Origin: Streptomyces hilarionis
GTDB taxonomy: Bacteria > Actinomycetota > Actinomycetes > Streptomycetales > Streptomycetaceae
Direction of reading: 5' to 3'
Length of the DNA: 64,000 nucleotides
NCBI RefSeq assembly: GCF_024539675.1
Contig: NZ_JAHHIT010000043.1
Location: 1 to 64,000, forward strand
Position numbers and translations under genes: made by a program. Shown in pieces: positions 7,222 through 16,179 of this stretch; position 1 is the first letter of the stretch, and every line of letters starts with the position of its first letter. The notes under the pieces are model-generated. The model was given only the letters and a program-made list of their open reading frames with translations, was not told the origin of the DNA and did no database searches.

Positions 7222-10200
7222 CGCTCACGACTCGACGCCCGCGCCGCGGGTCGTGACCCGGCCCCGCGCCGGTGATCAGCTCCGCGGCCTCCTCCCGCTC
7301 GGCCATCCTCCGCAACGGGCCCTCCACGAGCGTCAGCTCCTGGTACGACCCGCGCTGCACCACCCTGCCCGCGTCCAGGACGATCACCTCGTCGACGGCG
7401 TCGAGTCCGGCCAGCCGGTGGGTGATCAGCAGCGTCGTCCGGCCCTCGGTCGCGGCCAGCAGGTCCCGGGTCAGCGCGTCGGCGGTCGGCAGGTCCAGAT
7501 GTTCGGCCGGCTCGTCGAGCACCAGGACGGGGAAGTCGGCGAGCAGGGCGCGGGCGAGCGCGAGCCGCTGTCGCTGCCCGCCGGAGAGCCTCGCCCCGTG
7601 CTCGCCGACGAGCGTGTCCAGACCGTCCGGCAGCCCGTCGGCCCACTCCAGCAGCCGTGCTCGCGCCAGCGCGTCCCGCAGGTCCTCCTCGCTCGCCCCC
7701 TTCCGCGCGAGCAGCAGGTTCTCGCGCACCGAGCTGTCGAAGAGGTGCGCGTCCTGGGCGCACAGCCCGACGAGCGCGCGCACGTCGTCGCCGTCCAGGG
7801 ACCGCGCGTCCACCCCGGCCAGCGTGTACGAGCCCGCGTCCGCGTCCAGGAACCGCAGCAGCACCTGCGCGAGGGTGGTCTTGCCGGACCCGGAGGGCCC
7901 CACGAGCGCGACCCTGCGGCCCGGGGTCAGGGTCAGGCCCACGCCGGTGAGCGCGTCGCGGTCCTGCCCGGCGTACCGGGCGGACAGGTCCTCGACGACG
8001 AGCGGGAAGGGCGACGCGGGCGCCTGACGGGGCCGCTCCGGCTCCCGCACCGGCTCGGGGGAGTCCAGCACCTCGAAGACCCGCTCCGCGCTCCTGCGCA
8101 CCCGCTGGCGGTACTGCACGGCCGGCGAAAGGCCCAGGACGGCCTCGAAGGCGGCCAGCGGGGTCAGCACGACCACCGCCATGATCACACCGTCGAGTCG
8201 GCCGTCGCCCACCGCCCGGGCGCCCACGAGGGCCGCCGCCATGACCGTCAGGCCGGAGACGAGGGCGGTCAGTCCGTCACCGAGCGCGGTGGCGGTCGCC
8301 GCACGCGAGGCGATCCGGGTGAGCACGCCGTCGGCCGCGCGCACCCCGGCCGTACGGGCGGGCAGGGCGCCCGCGACGGTCAGCTCGGCGGTGCCGGTGA
8401 GCAGGTCCGCCGTGCGGGTGGCGAGCACGCCCCGAGCGGGAGCGAGCCTGCGCTCGGCCCGGCGCGCCACGGCGCCGGTGACCAGCGGGACGCCCACCCC
8501 TGCCGTCAGCAGGCCGAGGGCGAGCACGGCCCCGGCCTCGGGCAGCAGCCACGCGGTGAAGGCGACCGATCCGGCCGAGACGACGACGGCCGAGCCGGCG
8601 GGCAGCAGCCAGCGCAGCCAGTAGTCCTGAAGGGCGTCCACGTCGGCGACGAGCCGGGTCAGCAGATCGCCCCGACGGGTCCTGCGCAGTCCGGCGGGCG
8701 CCAGCCGCTCCAGCCGCCGGTAGACGGCGACCCTGGTGTCGGCCAGCATCCGCAGCACGGCGTCGTGGGAGACGAGGCGTTCCGCGTACCGGAACACGGC
8801 CCGCCCGATGCCGAAGGCACGGGTCGCCGTCACGGCCACCATCAGATACAGGACCGGCGGCTGCTGTGCGGCGCGCGAGATCAGCCACCCCGAGGTGGCC
8901 ATGAGGCCCACGGCGCTGCCGAGAGCCAGACTGCCCAGCAGCAGCGCGAGGCCGAGCCGGCCCCGTCGGGCGCCCGCCATGGCGCGGACCCGGGCGAGGA
9001 CGCCGCCCCCGGATGCTGCGGCCGCGGTCTCGCCGTCCCGTGCGGCGGGCGCCGCCGCCGCCACCGCCGCCGCCGTCGTCCGTACCGGAAGGACCGGGGC
9101 GTCCTTGGGGGCGGCCGGCACGGACTCGCGCGACTCGGTCCCGGCCAGCCGCACCACCCGGTCCGCCACTGCCAGCAGCGCGGGCCGGTGCACGACGAGC
9201 AGCACCGTGCGCCCGGCCGCGAGCCGCCGCACGGCCGCCACGACCTCTGCCTCGGTCCTCCCGTCGAGTGCGGCTGTCGGCTCGTCCAACAGCAGGACGG
9301 GGCGGTCCGCGAGGAAGGCGCGGGCCAGCGCCAGGCGCTGCCGCTGGCCGGCCGACAGTCCGGCCCCGTCCTCACCGAGCACGGTGTCGGCCCCGTCGGG
9401 CAGCGCGTCGACGAACTCCAGCGCGCCCGCGTCCGCCAGCGCTCCGCGCAGGGCCGCGTCGTCGGCCTCCGGACGCGCCAGCCGGACGTTCTCGGCGATC
9501 GTCCCCGCGAACAGGTGCGGGCGCTGCGGCACCCAGGCGATCCGCGACCGCCACTGCTCCAGGTCGGCCACCGCCAGGTCGACTCCCCCGGCCAGCACCC
9601 GCCCCTCGGCCGGCTCCACGAAGCCCAACAGGGCGTGCAGCAACGTCGACTTGCCCGCGCCGCTCGGGCCGACCAGCGCGACCGTCTCACCGGGCTCGAC
9701 GGTGAAGCTCACGTCCGAGACGGCATCACCGGAACGTCCCGGGTAGCGGACGGTCACCCCCTCGAAGGCCACCCCGCCCTCGGTCACCGCGACCGTCCCC
9801 GGCGTGGGCGCCGGGGTCTCCAGTACCTCGAAGATCTCCTCCGCCGCCGCCAGCCCCTCGGCCGCCGCGTGGTACTGCGCGCCGACCTGCCGGAGCGGGA
9901 GGTAGGCCTCGGGGGCCAGCACGAGGATCACCAGCCCGACGTACAGATCCATCTCGCCGTGGACGAGTCGCATGCCGATCGTCACGGCGACGAGGGCCAC
10001 CGAGAGCGTCGACAGCAGCTCCAGCGCGAACGACGAGATGAACGCGATGCGCAGCGTCCTCATGGTCGCCTGACGGTATTCGCCGGTGATGCGACGAATG
10101 GACTCGGCCTGCGCCTTGGCCCGCCCGAACACCTTCAGCGTGGGCAGCCCCGCGACGACGTCCAGGAAGTGCCCGGACAGGCGGGACAGCAGCCGCCACT

Positions 10201-10774
10201 GGCGGTCCATCCGCGCCTGGGTGGCCCAGCCGATCAACATCATGAAGACCGGGATCAGCGGCAGCGTGCCGACGATGATCGCGGCGGACACCCAGTCCTC
10301 GGTCACGATCCGCGCGAGCACCGCCACCGGCACGACCACGGCCAGACCGAGCTGGGGCAGATAGCGAGAGAAGTAGTCGTCGAGAGCGTCCACGCCCCGG
10401 GTGGCGAGGGCCACCAGCGAACCGGTGCGCTGTCCGCTGAGCCAGCCGGGCCCCAGGGCCGCGGCCCGCTCCAGCAGCCGTCCCCGCAGCTCCGACTTCA
10501 CGGCCGCGCTCGCGCGATGCGCGGCGAGTTCGGTGCACCAGGCCACCAGGGCACGGCCGCCCGCGACGGCCGCCAGCAACAGCACCGGGGTGCGCAGTTC
10601 GCTGACCGACATACCGTGCTGGAACGCGCCGACCACCATCTCGGCGATGAGCATGGCCTGAGCGATGACCAGCGCGGCCCCGACAGCGCCCAGACCGACG
10701 ACGGCCGCCAGGAAGACGCGCGTGGCGCCGGCGTACCGCAGCAGACGCGGGTCGATCGGTTTCACGTGAAACAC
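7205..10774 (-). CDS. cydCD: Fused CydD-CydC thiol/haem ABC exporter
   Basis: 1189-aa single polypeptide with two ABC-exporter halves, each of six predicted membrane helices followed by a nucleotide-binding domain. Walker A sequences are GPSGAGKST near residue 367 and GPSGSGKTT near residue 960. The signatures are LSAGQRQR and LSGGQRQR, with LLLDEPTAALD and LVLDEPAEHLD as Walker B. CydDC is needed to assemble cytochrome bd, and cydAB lies directly upstream. Most bacteria have two separate genes; the fusion is typical of Streptomyces. The start is either the GTG at 10774, which begins a reading of the parS site (FHVK), or the GTG at 10765 inside that site, which is better spaced from GAGAAGAGG. 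Confidence 0.95.
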   Translation of the reverse strand: MFHVKPIDPRLLRYAGATRVFLAAVVGLGAVGAALVIAQAMLIAEMVVGAFQHGMSVSELRTPVLLLAAVAGGRALVAWCTELAAHRASAAVKSELRGRLLERAAALGPGWLSGQRTGSLVALATRGVDALDDYFSRYLPQLGLAVVVPVAVLARIVTEDWVSAAIIVGTLPLIPVFMMLIGWATQARMDRQWRLLSRLSGHFLDVVAGLPTLKVFGRAKAQAESIRRITGEYRQATMRTLRIAFISSFALELLSTLSVALVAVTIGMRLVHGEMDLYVGLVILVLAPEAYLPLRQVGAQYHAAAEGLAAAEEIFEVLETPAPTPGTVAVTEGGVAFEGVTVRYPGRSGDAVSDVSFTVEPGETVALVGPSGAGKSTLLHALLGFVEPAEGRVLAGGVDLAVADLEQWRSRIAWVPQRPHLFAGTIAENVRLARPEADDAALRGALADAGALEFVDALPDGADTVLGEDGAGLSAGQRQRLALARAFLADRPVLLLDEPTAALDGRTEAEVVAAVRRLAAGRTVLLVVHRPALLAVADRVVRLAGTESRESVPAAPKDAPVLPVRTTAAAVAAAAPAARDGETAAAASGGGVLARVRAMAGARRGRLGLALLLGSLALGSAVGLMATSGWLISRAAQQPPVLYLMVAVTATRAFGIGRAVFRYAERLVSHDAVLRMLADTRVAVYRRLERLAPAGLRRTRRGDLLTRLVADVDALQDYWLRWLLPAGSAVVVSAGSVAFTAWLLPEAGAVLALGLLTAGVGVPLVTGAVARRAERRLAPARGVLATRTADLLTGTAELTVAGALPARTAGVRAADGVLTRIASRAATATALGDGLTALVSGLTVMAAALVGARAVGDGRLDGVIMAVVVLTPLAAFEAVLGLSPAVQYRQRVRRSAERVFEVLDSPEPVREPERPRQAPASPFPLVVEDLSARYAGQDRDALTGVGLTLTPGRRVALVGPSGSGKTTLAQVLLRFLDADAGSYTLAGVDARSLDGDDVRALVGLCAQDAHLFDSSVRENLLLARKGASEEDLRDALARARLLEWADGLPDGLDTLVGEHGARLSGGQRQRLALARALLADFPVLVLDEPAEHLDLPTADALTRDLLAATEGRTTLLITHRLAGLDAVDEVIVLDAGRVVQRGSYQELTLVEGPLRRMAEREEAAELITGAGPGHDPRRGRRVVSATPAR
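10759..10772. other. parS site (perfect) over the cydCD start
   Basis: GTTTCACGTGAAAC lies entirely within the first codons of cydCD, where it encodes Phe-His-Val-Lys. Both candidate GTG start codons touch or lie in it. Confidence 0.92.
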
Positions 10775-10792
10775 CCTCTTCTCGCCGAGCGT

Positions 10793-10806
10793 GTTTCACG
10801 TGAAAC
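10793..10806. other. parS site (perfect) in a longer palindrome
   Basis: GTTTCACGTGAAAC is the centre of a perfect 26-bp palindrome (10787-10812) in the cydB-cydCD gap, so the transcript could form a 13-bp-arm hairpin here. Confidence 0.92.
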
Positions 10807-10824
10807 ACGCTCTCTCGCCTCACG

Positions 10825-10850
10825 AGGGGTGTTTCCCGTGAAACACCCCT
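10825..10850 (-). terminator. Hairpin downstream of cydB
   Basis: An 11-bp perfect stem (AGGGGTGTTTC with its complement) and a 4-nt loop begin about 11 bases after the cydB stop. It is a likely terminator or attenuator between cydAB and cydCD. The variant parS forms most of it. Confidence 0.6.
10831..10844. other. parS-like site (one mismatch)
   Basis: GTTTCCCGTGAAAC differs from parS at position 6. It forms the upper part of the hairpin just after cydB. Confidence 0.65.
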
Positions 10851-10860
10851 CAGCAGGGAC

Positions 10861-11865
10861 TCAGTGCACGGACTCGGCGATGTGCTGCGTGCCGATCCGC
10901 TTGCGGAACACCCAGTAGGTCCACCCCTGGTAGAGCAGCACCAGGGGGGTGGCGATCCCCGCGCACCAGGTCATGATCTTCAAGGTGTACGGGCTCGACG
11001 AGGCGTTGGTGACGGTCAGGCTCCAGTCCGCGTTCAGCGTGGACGGCATGACGTTCGGAAAGAGCGTCAGGAAGAGCATCGCCACGGCGGCCACGATGGT
11101 GACTCCGGAGAAGGCGAACGACCATCCCTCACGCCCCGCCTGGTTCGCCACGAGCGCCGCGACCAGTGCGGCCACCGCCACGACAGCCGCGACCAGGCTC
11201 TTGGCGTCGCCGCTGTCGATCTGCGTCCACAGCAGGAAGACCAGTGCGAGGACAGCGGTCACGACGCCCACCTTCAGCGCCAGTTTCCGCGCCCTCTCCC
11301 GGATGTCGCCGACGGTCTTGAGCGCCGTGAACACCGCGCCGTGGAAGGTGAACAGGGTCAGCGTCACCAGGCCGCCGAGCAGTGCGTACGGGTTCAGCAG
11401 ATCCCAGACGTCGCCCACGTAGTCGAAGTTCCGGTCGATCTTCACGCCCCGCACGATGTTGCCGAAGGCGACGCCCCACAGGAACGCGGGGAGCAGCGAG
11501 GTCCAGAAGATCGCGGTCTCCCAGTTGCGCTGCCAGTTCTCCTCGGGCCGCTTGGCCCGGTACTCGAAGGCGACACCGCGCACGATCAGGCAGACCAGGA
11601 TGAACAGCAGGGGCAGGTAGAAGCCCGAGAAGAGGGTGGCGTACCACTCGGGGAAGGCGGCGAACGTCGCGCCGCCCGCCGTGAGCAGCCATACCTCGTT
11701 GCCGTCCCAGACCGGCCCGATGGTGTTGATGAGCACGCGCCGCTCGGGCCGGTCGCGGGCGAGCAGCCTGGTGAGGATGCCGACCCCGAAGTCGAAGCCC
11801 TCAAGGAAGAAGTAACCGGTCCACAGGACGGCGATGAGGACGAACCAGACGTCGTGAAGTTCCAT
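10861..11865 (-). CDS. cydB: Cytochrome bd ubiquinol/menaquinol oxidase subunit II
   Basis: 334-aa integral membrane subunit of the cytochrome bd oxidase. The N-terminus (VWFVLIAVLWTGYFFLEGFDFGVGIL) is the hallmark of CydB. About eight hydrophobic segments follow. It pairs with CydA to form the quinol-oxidising, oxygen-reducing complex in the cytoplasmic membrane. It begins 20 bases after the cydA stop and is certainly cotranscribed with it. Length is slightly shorter than the E. coli protein, as usual in Gram-positives. Confidence 0.97.
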   Translation of the reverse strand: MELHDVWFVLIAVLWTGYFFLEGFDFGVGILTRLLARDRPERRVLINTIGPVWDGNEVWLLTAGGATFAAFPEWYATLFSGFYLPLLFILVCLIVRGVAFEYRAKRPEENWQRNWETAIFWTSLLPAFLWGVAFGNIVRGVKIDRNFDYVGDVWDLLNPYALLGGLVTLTLFTFHGAVFTALKTVGDIRERARKLALKVGVVTAVLALVFLLWTQIDSGDAKSLVAAVVAVAALVAALVANQAGREGWSFAFSGVTIVAAVAMLFLTLFPNVMPSTLNADWSLTVTNASSSPYTLKIMTWCAGIATPLVLLYQGWTYWVFRKRIGTQHIAESVH

Positions 11866-11885
11866 GACTGTGCAGCTCCCTCGGC

Positions 11886-13394
11886 CTAGTAGGAGAAGGC
11901 CATCGGCTTGTCGGCGTCACGGGAGTCGCCGCCGATCTTCGTGGGCGGGTTGAGGTCGGCCTCGGTGAGTTCGGGCGGGCCGGCCTTCACGTACTTGACC
12001 AGCAGCTTGACCTCCACGACGGCGAGCACCGCGTACAGCGCCGTGAAGACGATCATCGAGGTGAGCACCTCGCCCTGGGAGACGCCGGGGGAGACCGCGT
12101 CCCGGGTCTGCAACACGCCGTAGACGACCCAGGGCTGGCGGCCCATCTCGGTGAAGATCCAGCCCCAGGAGTTGGCGATCAGCGGGAAGCCCAGGGTCCA
12201 GATCGCCGCGAGCCAGTAGAGCCTGGTGAGCTGCGGGCCCAGCGCCTTGGTGCGGAAGAGCACCACGTGCGGCACCTCGTCCTCACCGACCCTGAGGTGC
12301 TGTGGCAGCAGGAACTTCTTGCGGGTGAGCCAGAGTCCGGCCAGGCCGATCGCGAAGGACGTCATGCCGAAGCCGATCATCCAGCGGAAGCCCCAGTAGG
12401 CGACCGGGATGTTGGGCCGGTAGTCGCCGGGGCCGAACTTCTCCTGCTCGGCCTTGTTCACGTCGTTGATGCCGGGGACGTACGAGCTGAAGTCGTCGTT
12501 CGCGAGGAAGGACAGCAGTCCCGGGATCTCGATGGCGACCTTGTTGTGCCCTTCCTCGACGTCGCCGTAGGCGAAGACCGAGAAGGGCGCGGGCGCCTCG
12601 CCGTCCCACAGCGCCTCGGCCGCGGCCATCTTCATCGGCTGCTGCTTGAACATGACCTTGCCGAGCACGTCGCCGCTGACGGCGGTGAGCAGGCCGGCGA
12701 CGACCACGGTGACCAGGCCCAGCCGCAGCGAGGTCTTCATCACCGGGATGTGCTTCTTGCGGTACAGGTGGAAGGCGGCGATGCCGACCATGAAGGCGCC
12801 GCCGGTGAGGAAGGCCGCGGACATCGTGTGGAAGACCTGGCTGAGCGCGGTGTTCTGGGTCAGCACGGCCCAGAAGTCGGTGAGCTCGGCCCGGCCCTTC
12901 TCCTTGTTGATCCGGTAGCCGACCGGGTGCTGCATCCACGAGTTGGCCGCGAGGATGAAGTAGGCCGACAGGATCGTGCCGATCGAGACCATCCACATGC
13001 AGGCCAGGTGGATCTTCTTCGGCAGCTTGTCCCAGCCGAAGATCCACAGGCCGATGAAGGTGGACTCGAAGAAGAAGGCGATCAGGGCCTCGAAGGCCAG
13101 CGGGGCGCCGAACACGTCGCCGACGAAGCGCGAGTAGTCGGACCAGTTCATGCCGAACTGGAACTCCTGCACGATGCCGGTGACGACGCCCATCGCGATG
13201 TTGATCAGGAAGAGCTTGCCCCAGAACTTCGTCGCCCTCAGGTACTTCTCGTTCTCCGTCCGTACCCAGGCGGTCTGCAACCCGGCGGTGAGCGCCGCGA
13301 GGGAGATCGTCAGGGGAACGAAGAGGAAGTGGTAGACGGTGGTGATGCCGAACTGCCAGCGCGCCAGTGTCTCCGGCGCCAGAGCCAGGTCCAC
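11886..13394 (-). CDS. cydA: Cytochrome bd oxidase subunit I
   Basis: 502-aa haem-bearing subunit of the high-oxygen-affinity terminal oxidase, which oxidises menaquinol and reduces oxygen to water at the membrane. The haem-ligand His is residue 22 in RWQFGITTVYHFLF; the signature GRQPW occurs near residue 425 (TEMGRQPWVVYG). The quinol loop is short. The GTG at 13394 was chosen because AGGAG lies 8 bases upstream and homology starts at ALAPETLARWQFG; an ATG at 13451 would read through the Rex operator. Expression should rise when NADH/NAD+ is high, through release of Rex. Confidence 0.97.
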   Translation of the reverse strand: MDLALAPETLARWQFGITTVYHFLFVPLTISLAALTAGLQTAWVRTENEKYLRATKFWGKLFLINIAMGVVTGIVQEFQFGMNWSDYSRFVGDVFGAPLAFEALIAFFFESTFIGLWIFGWDKLPKKIHLACMWMVSIGTILSAYFILAANSWMQHPVGYRINKEKGRAELTDFWAVLTQNTALSQVFHTMSAAFLTGGAFMVGIAAFHLYRKKHIPVMKTSLRLGLVTVVVAGLLTAVSGDVLGKVMFKQQPMKMAAAEALWDGEAPAPFSVFAYGDVEEGHNKVAIEIPGLLSFLANDDFSSYVPGINDVNKAEQEKFGPGDYRPNIPVAYWGFRWMIGFGMTSFAIGLAGLWLTRKKFLLPQHLRVGEDEVPHVVLFRTKALGPQLTRLYWLAAIWTLGFPLIANSWGWIFTEMGRQPWVVYGVLQTRDAVSPGVSQGEVLTSMIVFTALYAVLAVVEVKLLVKYVKAGPPELTEADLNPPTKIGGDSRDADKPMAFSY

Positions 13395-13429
13395 GTCGTC
13401 ACTCCTAACCTCACGCTCGTGGATCACGC

Positions 13430-13447
13430 TTGTGAAAGCGTTCACAT
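13430..13447. promoter_or_regulatory. Rex operator of the cyd genes
   Basis: TTGTGAAAGCGTTCACAT matches the Rex-operator pattern TTGTGAA-N4-TTCACAA with one end mismatch. It lies just downstream of the predicted -10 element, over the likely transcription start, so bound Rex would block initiation. Rex control of cydABCD is established in Streptomyces coelicolor. Confidence 0.85.
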
Positions 13448-13456
13448 TCACAAGCT

Positions 13457-13486
13457 AGTATGCCGCAAGGATTTTCGACATGGCAA
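13457..13486 (-). promoter_or_regulatory. cydA promoter
   Basis: On the minus strand, TTGCCA (13486-13481) and CATACT (13462-13457) are separated by 18 bases, a reasonable vegetative-type promoter. The Rex operator begins ten bases after the -10. Confidence 0.55.
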
Positions 13487-13569
13487 AGGGGGTCCCCTTA
13501 CCCGCGGGAACCCCCTGGACCACACTTACGGACACCGGGCCTGACCAGCAGAAACCCGCAGAACAGCGC

Positions 13570-14649
13570 CTACAGGTCCTTGCGGAACCCTTCTGCCGCC
13601 TTCAGGAAGATGTCGTTCGCCTCGTTCTCGCCGATCGTCACCCGCACCCCTTCACCCGGGAACGGCCGCACCACGACGCCGGCCTGCTCGCACGCCCCCG
13701 CGAAGGGAACCGTGTGCTCGCCCAGCCGCAGCCAGACGAAGTTGGCCTGTGTCTCGGGCACCGTCCAGCCCTGCGCGCGCAGCGCCTCGACCACGCGCAG
13801 CCGCTCGCACACCAGGGAGCCGACCCGGCCCAGCAGCGCGTCCTCGGCGCGCAGCGAGGCGATCGCCGCCTCCTGCGCCAGCTGGCTGACCCCGAACGGC
13901 ACCGCCGTCTTGCGCAGCGCCTCGGCCACCGGCTCGTGGGCGACGGCGAAGCCGACGCGCAGCCCCGCGAGACCGTACGCCTTGGAGAAGGTCCGCAGGA
14001 CGCACACGTTGGGCCGGTTGCGGTACAGCTCGACGCCGTCGGGCACCTCGGGGTCGCGGATGAACTCCCGGTAGGCCTCGTCGAGCACGACCAGCACATC
14101 GCCCGGCACGCGGTCGAGGAACCGTTCCAGCTCGGCCCGCCGCACGACGGTGCCGGTGGGGTTGTTGGGGTTGCAGACGAAGATCAACCGGGTCCGGTCG
14201 GTGATCGCGTCGGCCATCGCGTCCAGATCGTGCACGTCACCCGCCGTCAGCGGCACCTGCACCGCCGTGGCGCCGCTGATCTGCGTGATGATCGGGTACG
14301 CCTCGAAGGACCGCCAGGCGTACATCACCTCGTCGCCGGGCCCCGCGGTCGCCTGCACCAGTTGTTGGGCGACGCCGACGGAGCCGGTGCCCGTGGCCAG
14401 GTGCGAGGCCGGCACCCCGAAACGGTCGGCGAGCTCGCTCACCAGGCCCGAGCAGGCGAGGTCCGGGTAGCGGTTGAAGGAGGCGGCAGCGGCCGTCACG
14501 GACTCCATCACGCCCGGCAGCGGCGGATAGGGGTTCTCGTTGGAGGACAGCTTGTAGGCCACCGGGCCACCGGCCATGGCCGGCCTGCCCGGCTTGTAGG
14601 TGGGGACCCCTTCCAGCTCGGCGCGCAGCTTGGGGCTCGTCTCGCTCAC
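13570..14649 (-). CDS. hisC: Histidinol-phosphate or aromatic aminotransferase (HisC/Pat family)
   Basis: 359-aa fold-type I PLP enzyme. [15 protein letters not shown] near the start, [32 protein letters not shown] and [15 protein letters not shown] are all present; Lys223 in SKAYG should bind PLP. The family includes histidinol-phosphate and phenylalanine/tyrosine aminotransferases, which cannot be separated by eye. As it is not in a his operon, it is likely a second, paralogous copy. The GTG at 14649 is chosen for the strong GAGGAGG seven bases upstream; the ATG at 14682 lacks one. Confidence 0.85.
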   Translation of the reverse strand: MSETSPKLRAELEGVPTYKPGRPAMAGGPVAYKLSSNENPYPPLPGVMESVTAAAASFNRYPDLACSGLVSELADRFGVPASHLATGTGSVGVAQQLVQATAGPGDEVMYAWRSFEAYPIITQISGATAVQVPLTAGDVHDLDAMADAITDRTRLIFVCNPNNPTGTVVRRAELERFLDRVPGDVLVVLDEAYREFIRDPEVPDGVELYRNRPNVCVLRTFSKAYGLAGLRVGFAVAHEPVAEALRKTAVPFGVSQLAQEAAIASLRAEDALLGRVGSLVCERLRVVEALRAQGWTVPETQANFVWLRLGEHTVPFAGACEQAGVVVRPFPGEGVRVTIGENEANDIFLKAAEGFRKDL

Positions 14650-15066
14650 CGCAGTCCTCCTCTTGACCACCACCGGCTTCAATACTGCTCACCTTATGAG
14701 GATTCGGCCCGGGTGCGTACAGGTTGTCGGTCGGAGACCGACGCCCGGAGCGGAGGGATCTCTACGACTTCTGAGGACGAAGGCGCACGAAGGCGTACTC
14801 CTCAGGGGGCGCGCTGCACATATATCTACGCGCCGGTGGCTCACTCCGTGGCGCGCATCCCTCGTGCAGGTGAGTTGAGACCTCTTCGAAACATCCGCGC
14901 CTTGGCAGGCTCATCCGTGTAGACAGGTCACGTCCTGGCATGGAAGTCGACAATCGGCTTTGTTTCCAAGGCACTTGACCCCGATAAGCCTTGCAGAAAC
15001 GTGCCTGTCAACGCGTGCATATGCGTCCGCCCTACCCCACCCAATGAGCCCTACTATCGGCTCGCC
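14650..15066. other. Divergent intergenic region hisC / LacI gene
   Basis: About 415 bp between divergent genes with no convincing ORF. It must hold the hisC promoter and that of the LacI gene. A TACTAT at 15052-15057 sits nine bases before the LacI ATG, which lacks a ribosome site, hinting at a leaderless transcript. It is more AT-rich and less repetitive than other spacers here. No tRNA or riboswitch fold was recognised. Confidence 0.5.
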
Positions 15067-16179
15067 ATGACAGCAGCAGGGAAGCACCAGGTGAGCCGCG
15101 CGGAAACCTCACGCCGAGGCAACCGGCCGGGCCGGGCGGGCATCAGGGACGTGGCCGCCGCCGCCGGAGTCTCCATCACGACCGTCTCCGACGCCCTCAA
15201 CGGCAAGGGCAGGCTCCCGGACGCCACCCGCCGCCATGTCCGCGAGGTCGCCGACCGACTGGGCTACCGCCCCTCCGCGGCCGCCCGAACCCTCCGTACC
15301 GGCAAGTCGGGCCTCATCGGCCTGACCGTGACCACGTACGGGGATGAACCTTTCACCTTCACCGAGTTCGCGTACTTCGCGGAGATGGCGCGCGCCGCCA
15401 CCTCCGCAGCGCTCGCCCGCGGCTACGCGCTCGTCATCCTCCCGGCGACCTCGCGCCACGACGTGTGGTCGAACGTCGCCCTGGACGGCACGGTCGTCAT
15501 CGACCCCTCCGACCAGGATCCGGTGGTCAGCGAGCTGGTCCGGCAGGGCTTACCGGTCGTCTCCGACGGCCGCCCGGCCGGCACGCTCCCGGTCACCGCC
15601 TGGGTGGACAACGACCACGAGACCGCCGTCCTCGACATCCTCGACCATCTGGCCGACGCCGGCGCCCGCCGCATCGGCCTGCTCACCGGCACCACGACCG
15701 ACACGTACACCCACCTGTCGACCAGCGCCTATCTGCGCTGGTGCGAGCGCGTGGGCCAGGAACCCGTCTACGAGGCCTACCCCGCACACGACCCGTGCGC
15801 CGGCGCCGTCGCCGCCGACCGGCTCCTGGCGCGCCCCGACCGCCCCGACGCCGTCTACGGCCTGTTCGACCCCAACGGAACGGACCTGCTGGCCGCCGCC
15901 CGCCGGTACGGGCTGCGGGTGCCGGAGGAGCTGCTGATCGTCTGCTGCAGCGAGTCCACGGTCTACGCCAACACCGAGCCGCCCGTGACGACGCTCTCGC
16001 TGAAACCGCGCCGCATCGGCACCGCGGTCGTCCAGCTCCTCATCGACGCGATCGAGGGCGTGCAGACGGACGGAACGGTCGAGCAGGTGATACCGACCGA
16101 GCTGATCGTGCGGACCTCCTCCCAGCGACGCCCGCCCCGTACGACGGTCAGCCCGCCGAGGGCCCCGGAGGGCAAGTAG
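15067..16179 (+). CDS. LacI-family transcriptional regulator
   Basis: 370-aa regulator. The helix-turn-helix is residues about 20-45 (IRDVAAAAGVSITTVSDALNGKGRLPDATRRHVREVADRLGYRPSAAARTLRTG), which is the LacI signature including the hinge. A periplasmic-binding-like effector domain follows (SGLIGLTV, then a divergent core ending GTVEQVIPTELIVRTSS). The ligand cannot be inferred; no sugar-utilisation genes lie nearby. The ATG at 15067 precedes a Lys/Arg-rich tail; a GTG 24 bases on is an alternative. Confidence 0.9.
   Translation: MTAAGKHQVSRAETSRRGNRPGRAGIRDVAAAAGVSITTVSDALNGKGRLPDATRRHVREVADRLGYRPSAAARTLRTGKSGLIGLTVTTYGDEPFTFTEFAYFAEMARAATSAALARGYALVILPATSRHDVWSNVALDGTVVIDPSDQDPVVSELVRQGLPVVSDGRPAGTLPVTAWVDNDHETAVLDILDHLADAGARRIGLLTGTTTDTYTHLSTSAYLRWCERVGQEPVYEAYPAHDPCAGAVAADRLLARPDRPDAVYGLFDPNGTDLLAAARRYGLRVPEELLIVCCSESTVYANTEPPVTTLSLKPRRIGTAVVQLLIDAIEGVQTDGTVEQVIPTELIVRTSSQRRPPRTTVSPPRAPEGK

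Noticed and set aside
7253..10918. A 1221-codon open frame antisense to cydCD
   Set aside because: It mirrors the real gene; its protein is Arg/Gly/Gln-rich with no domain. High GC makes such shadows common.
14762..14974. A 70-codon minus-strand frame in the hisC/LacI spacer
   Set aside because: No ribosome site, no domain, and it overlaps the likely promoters.
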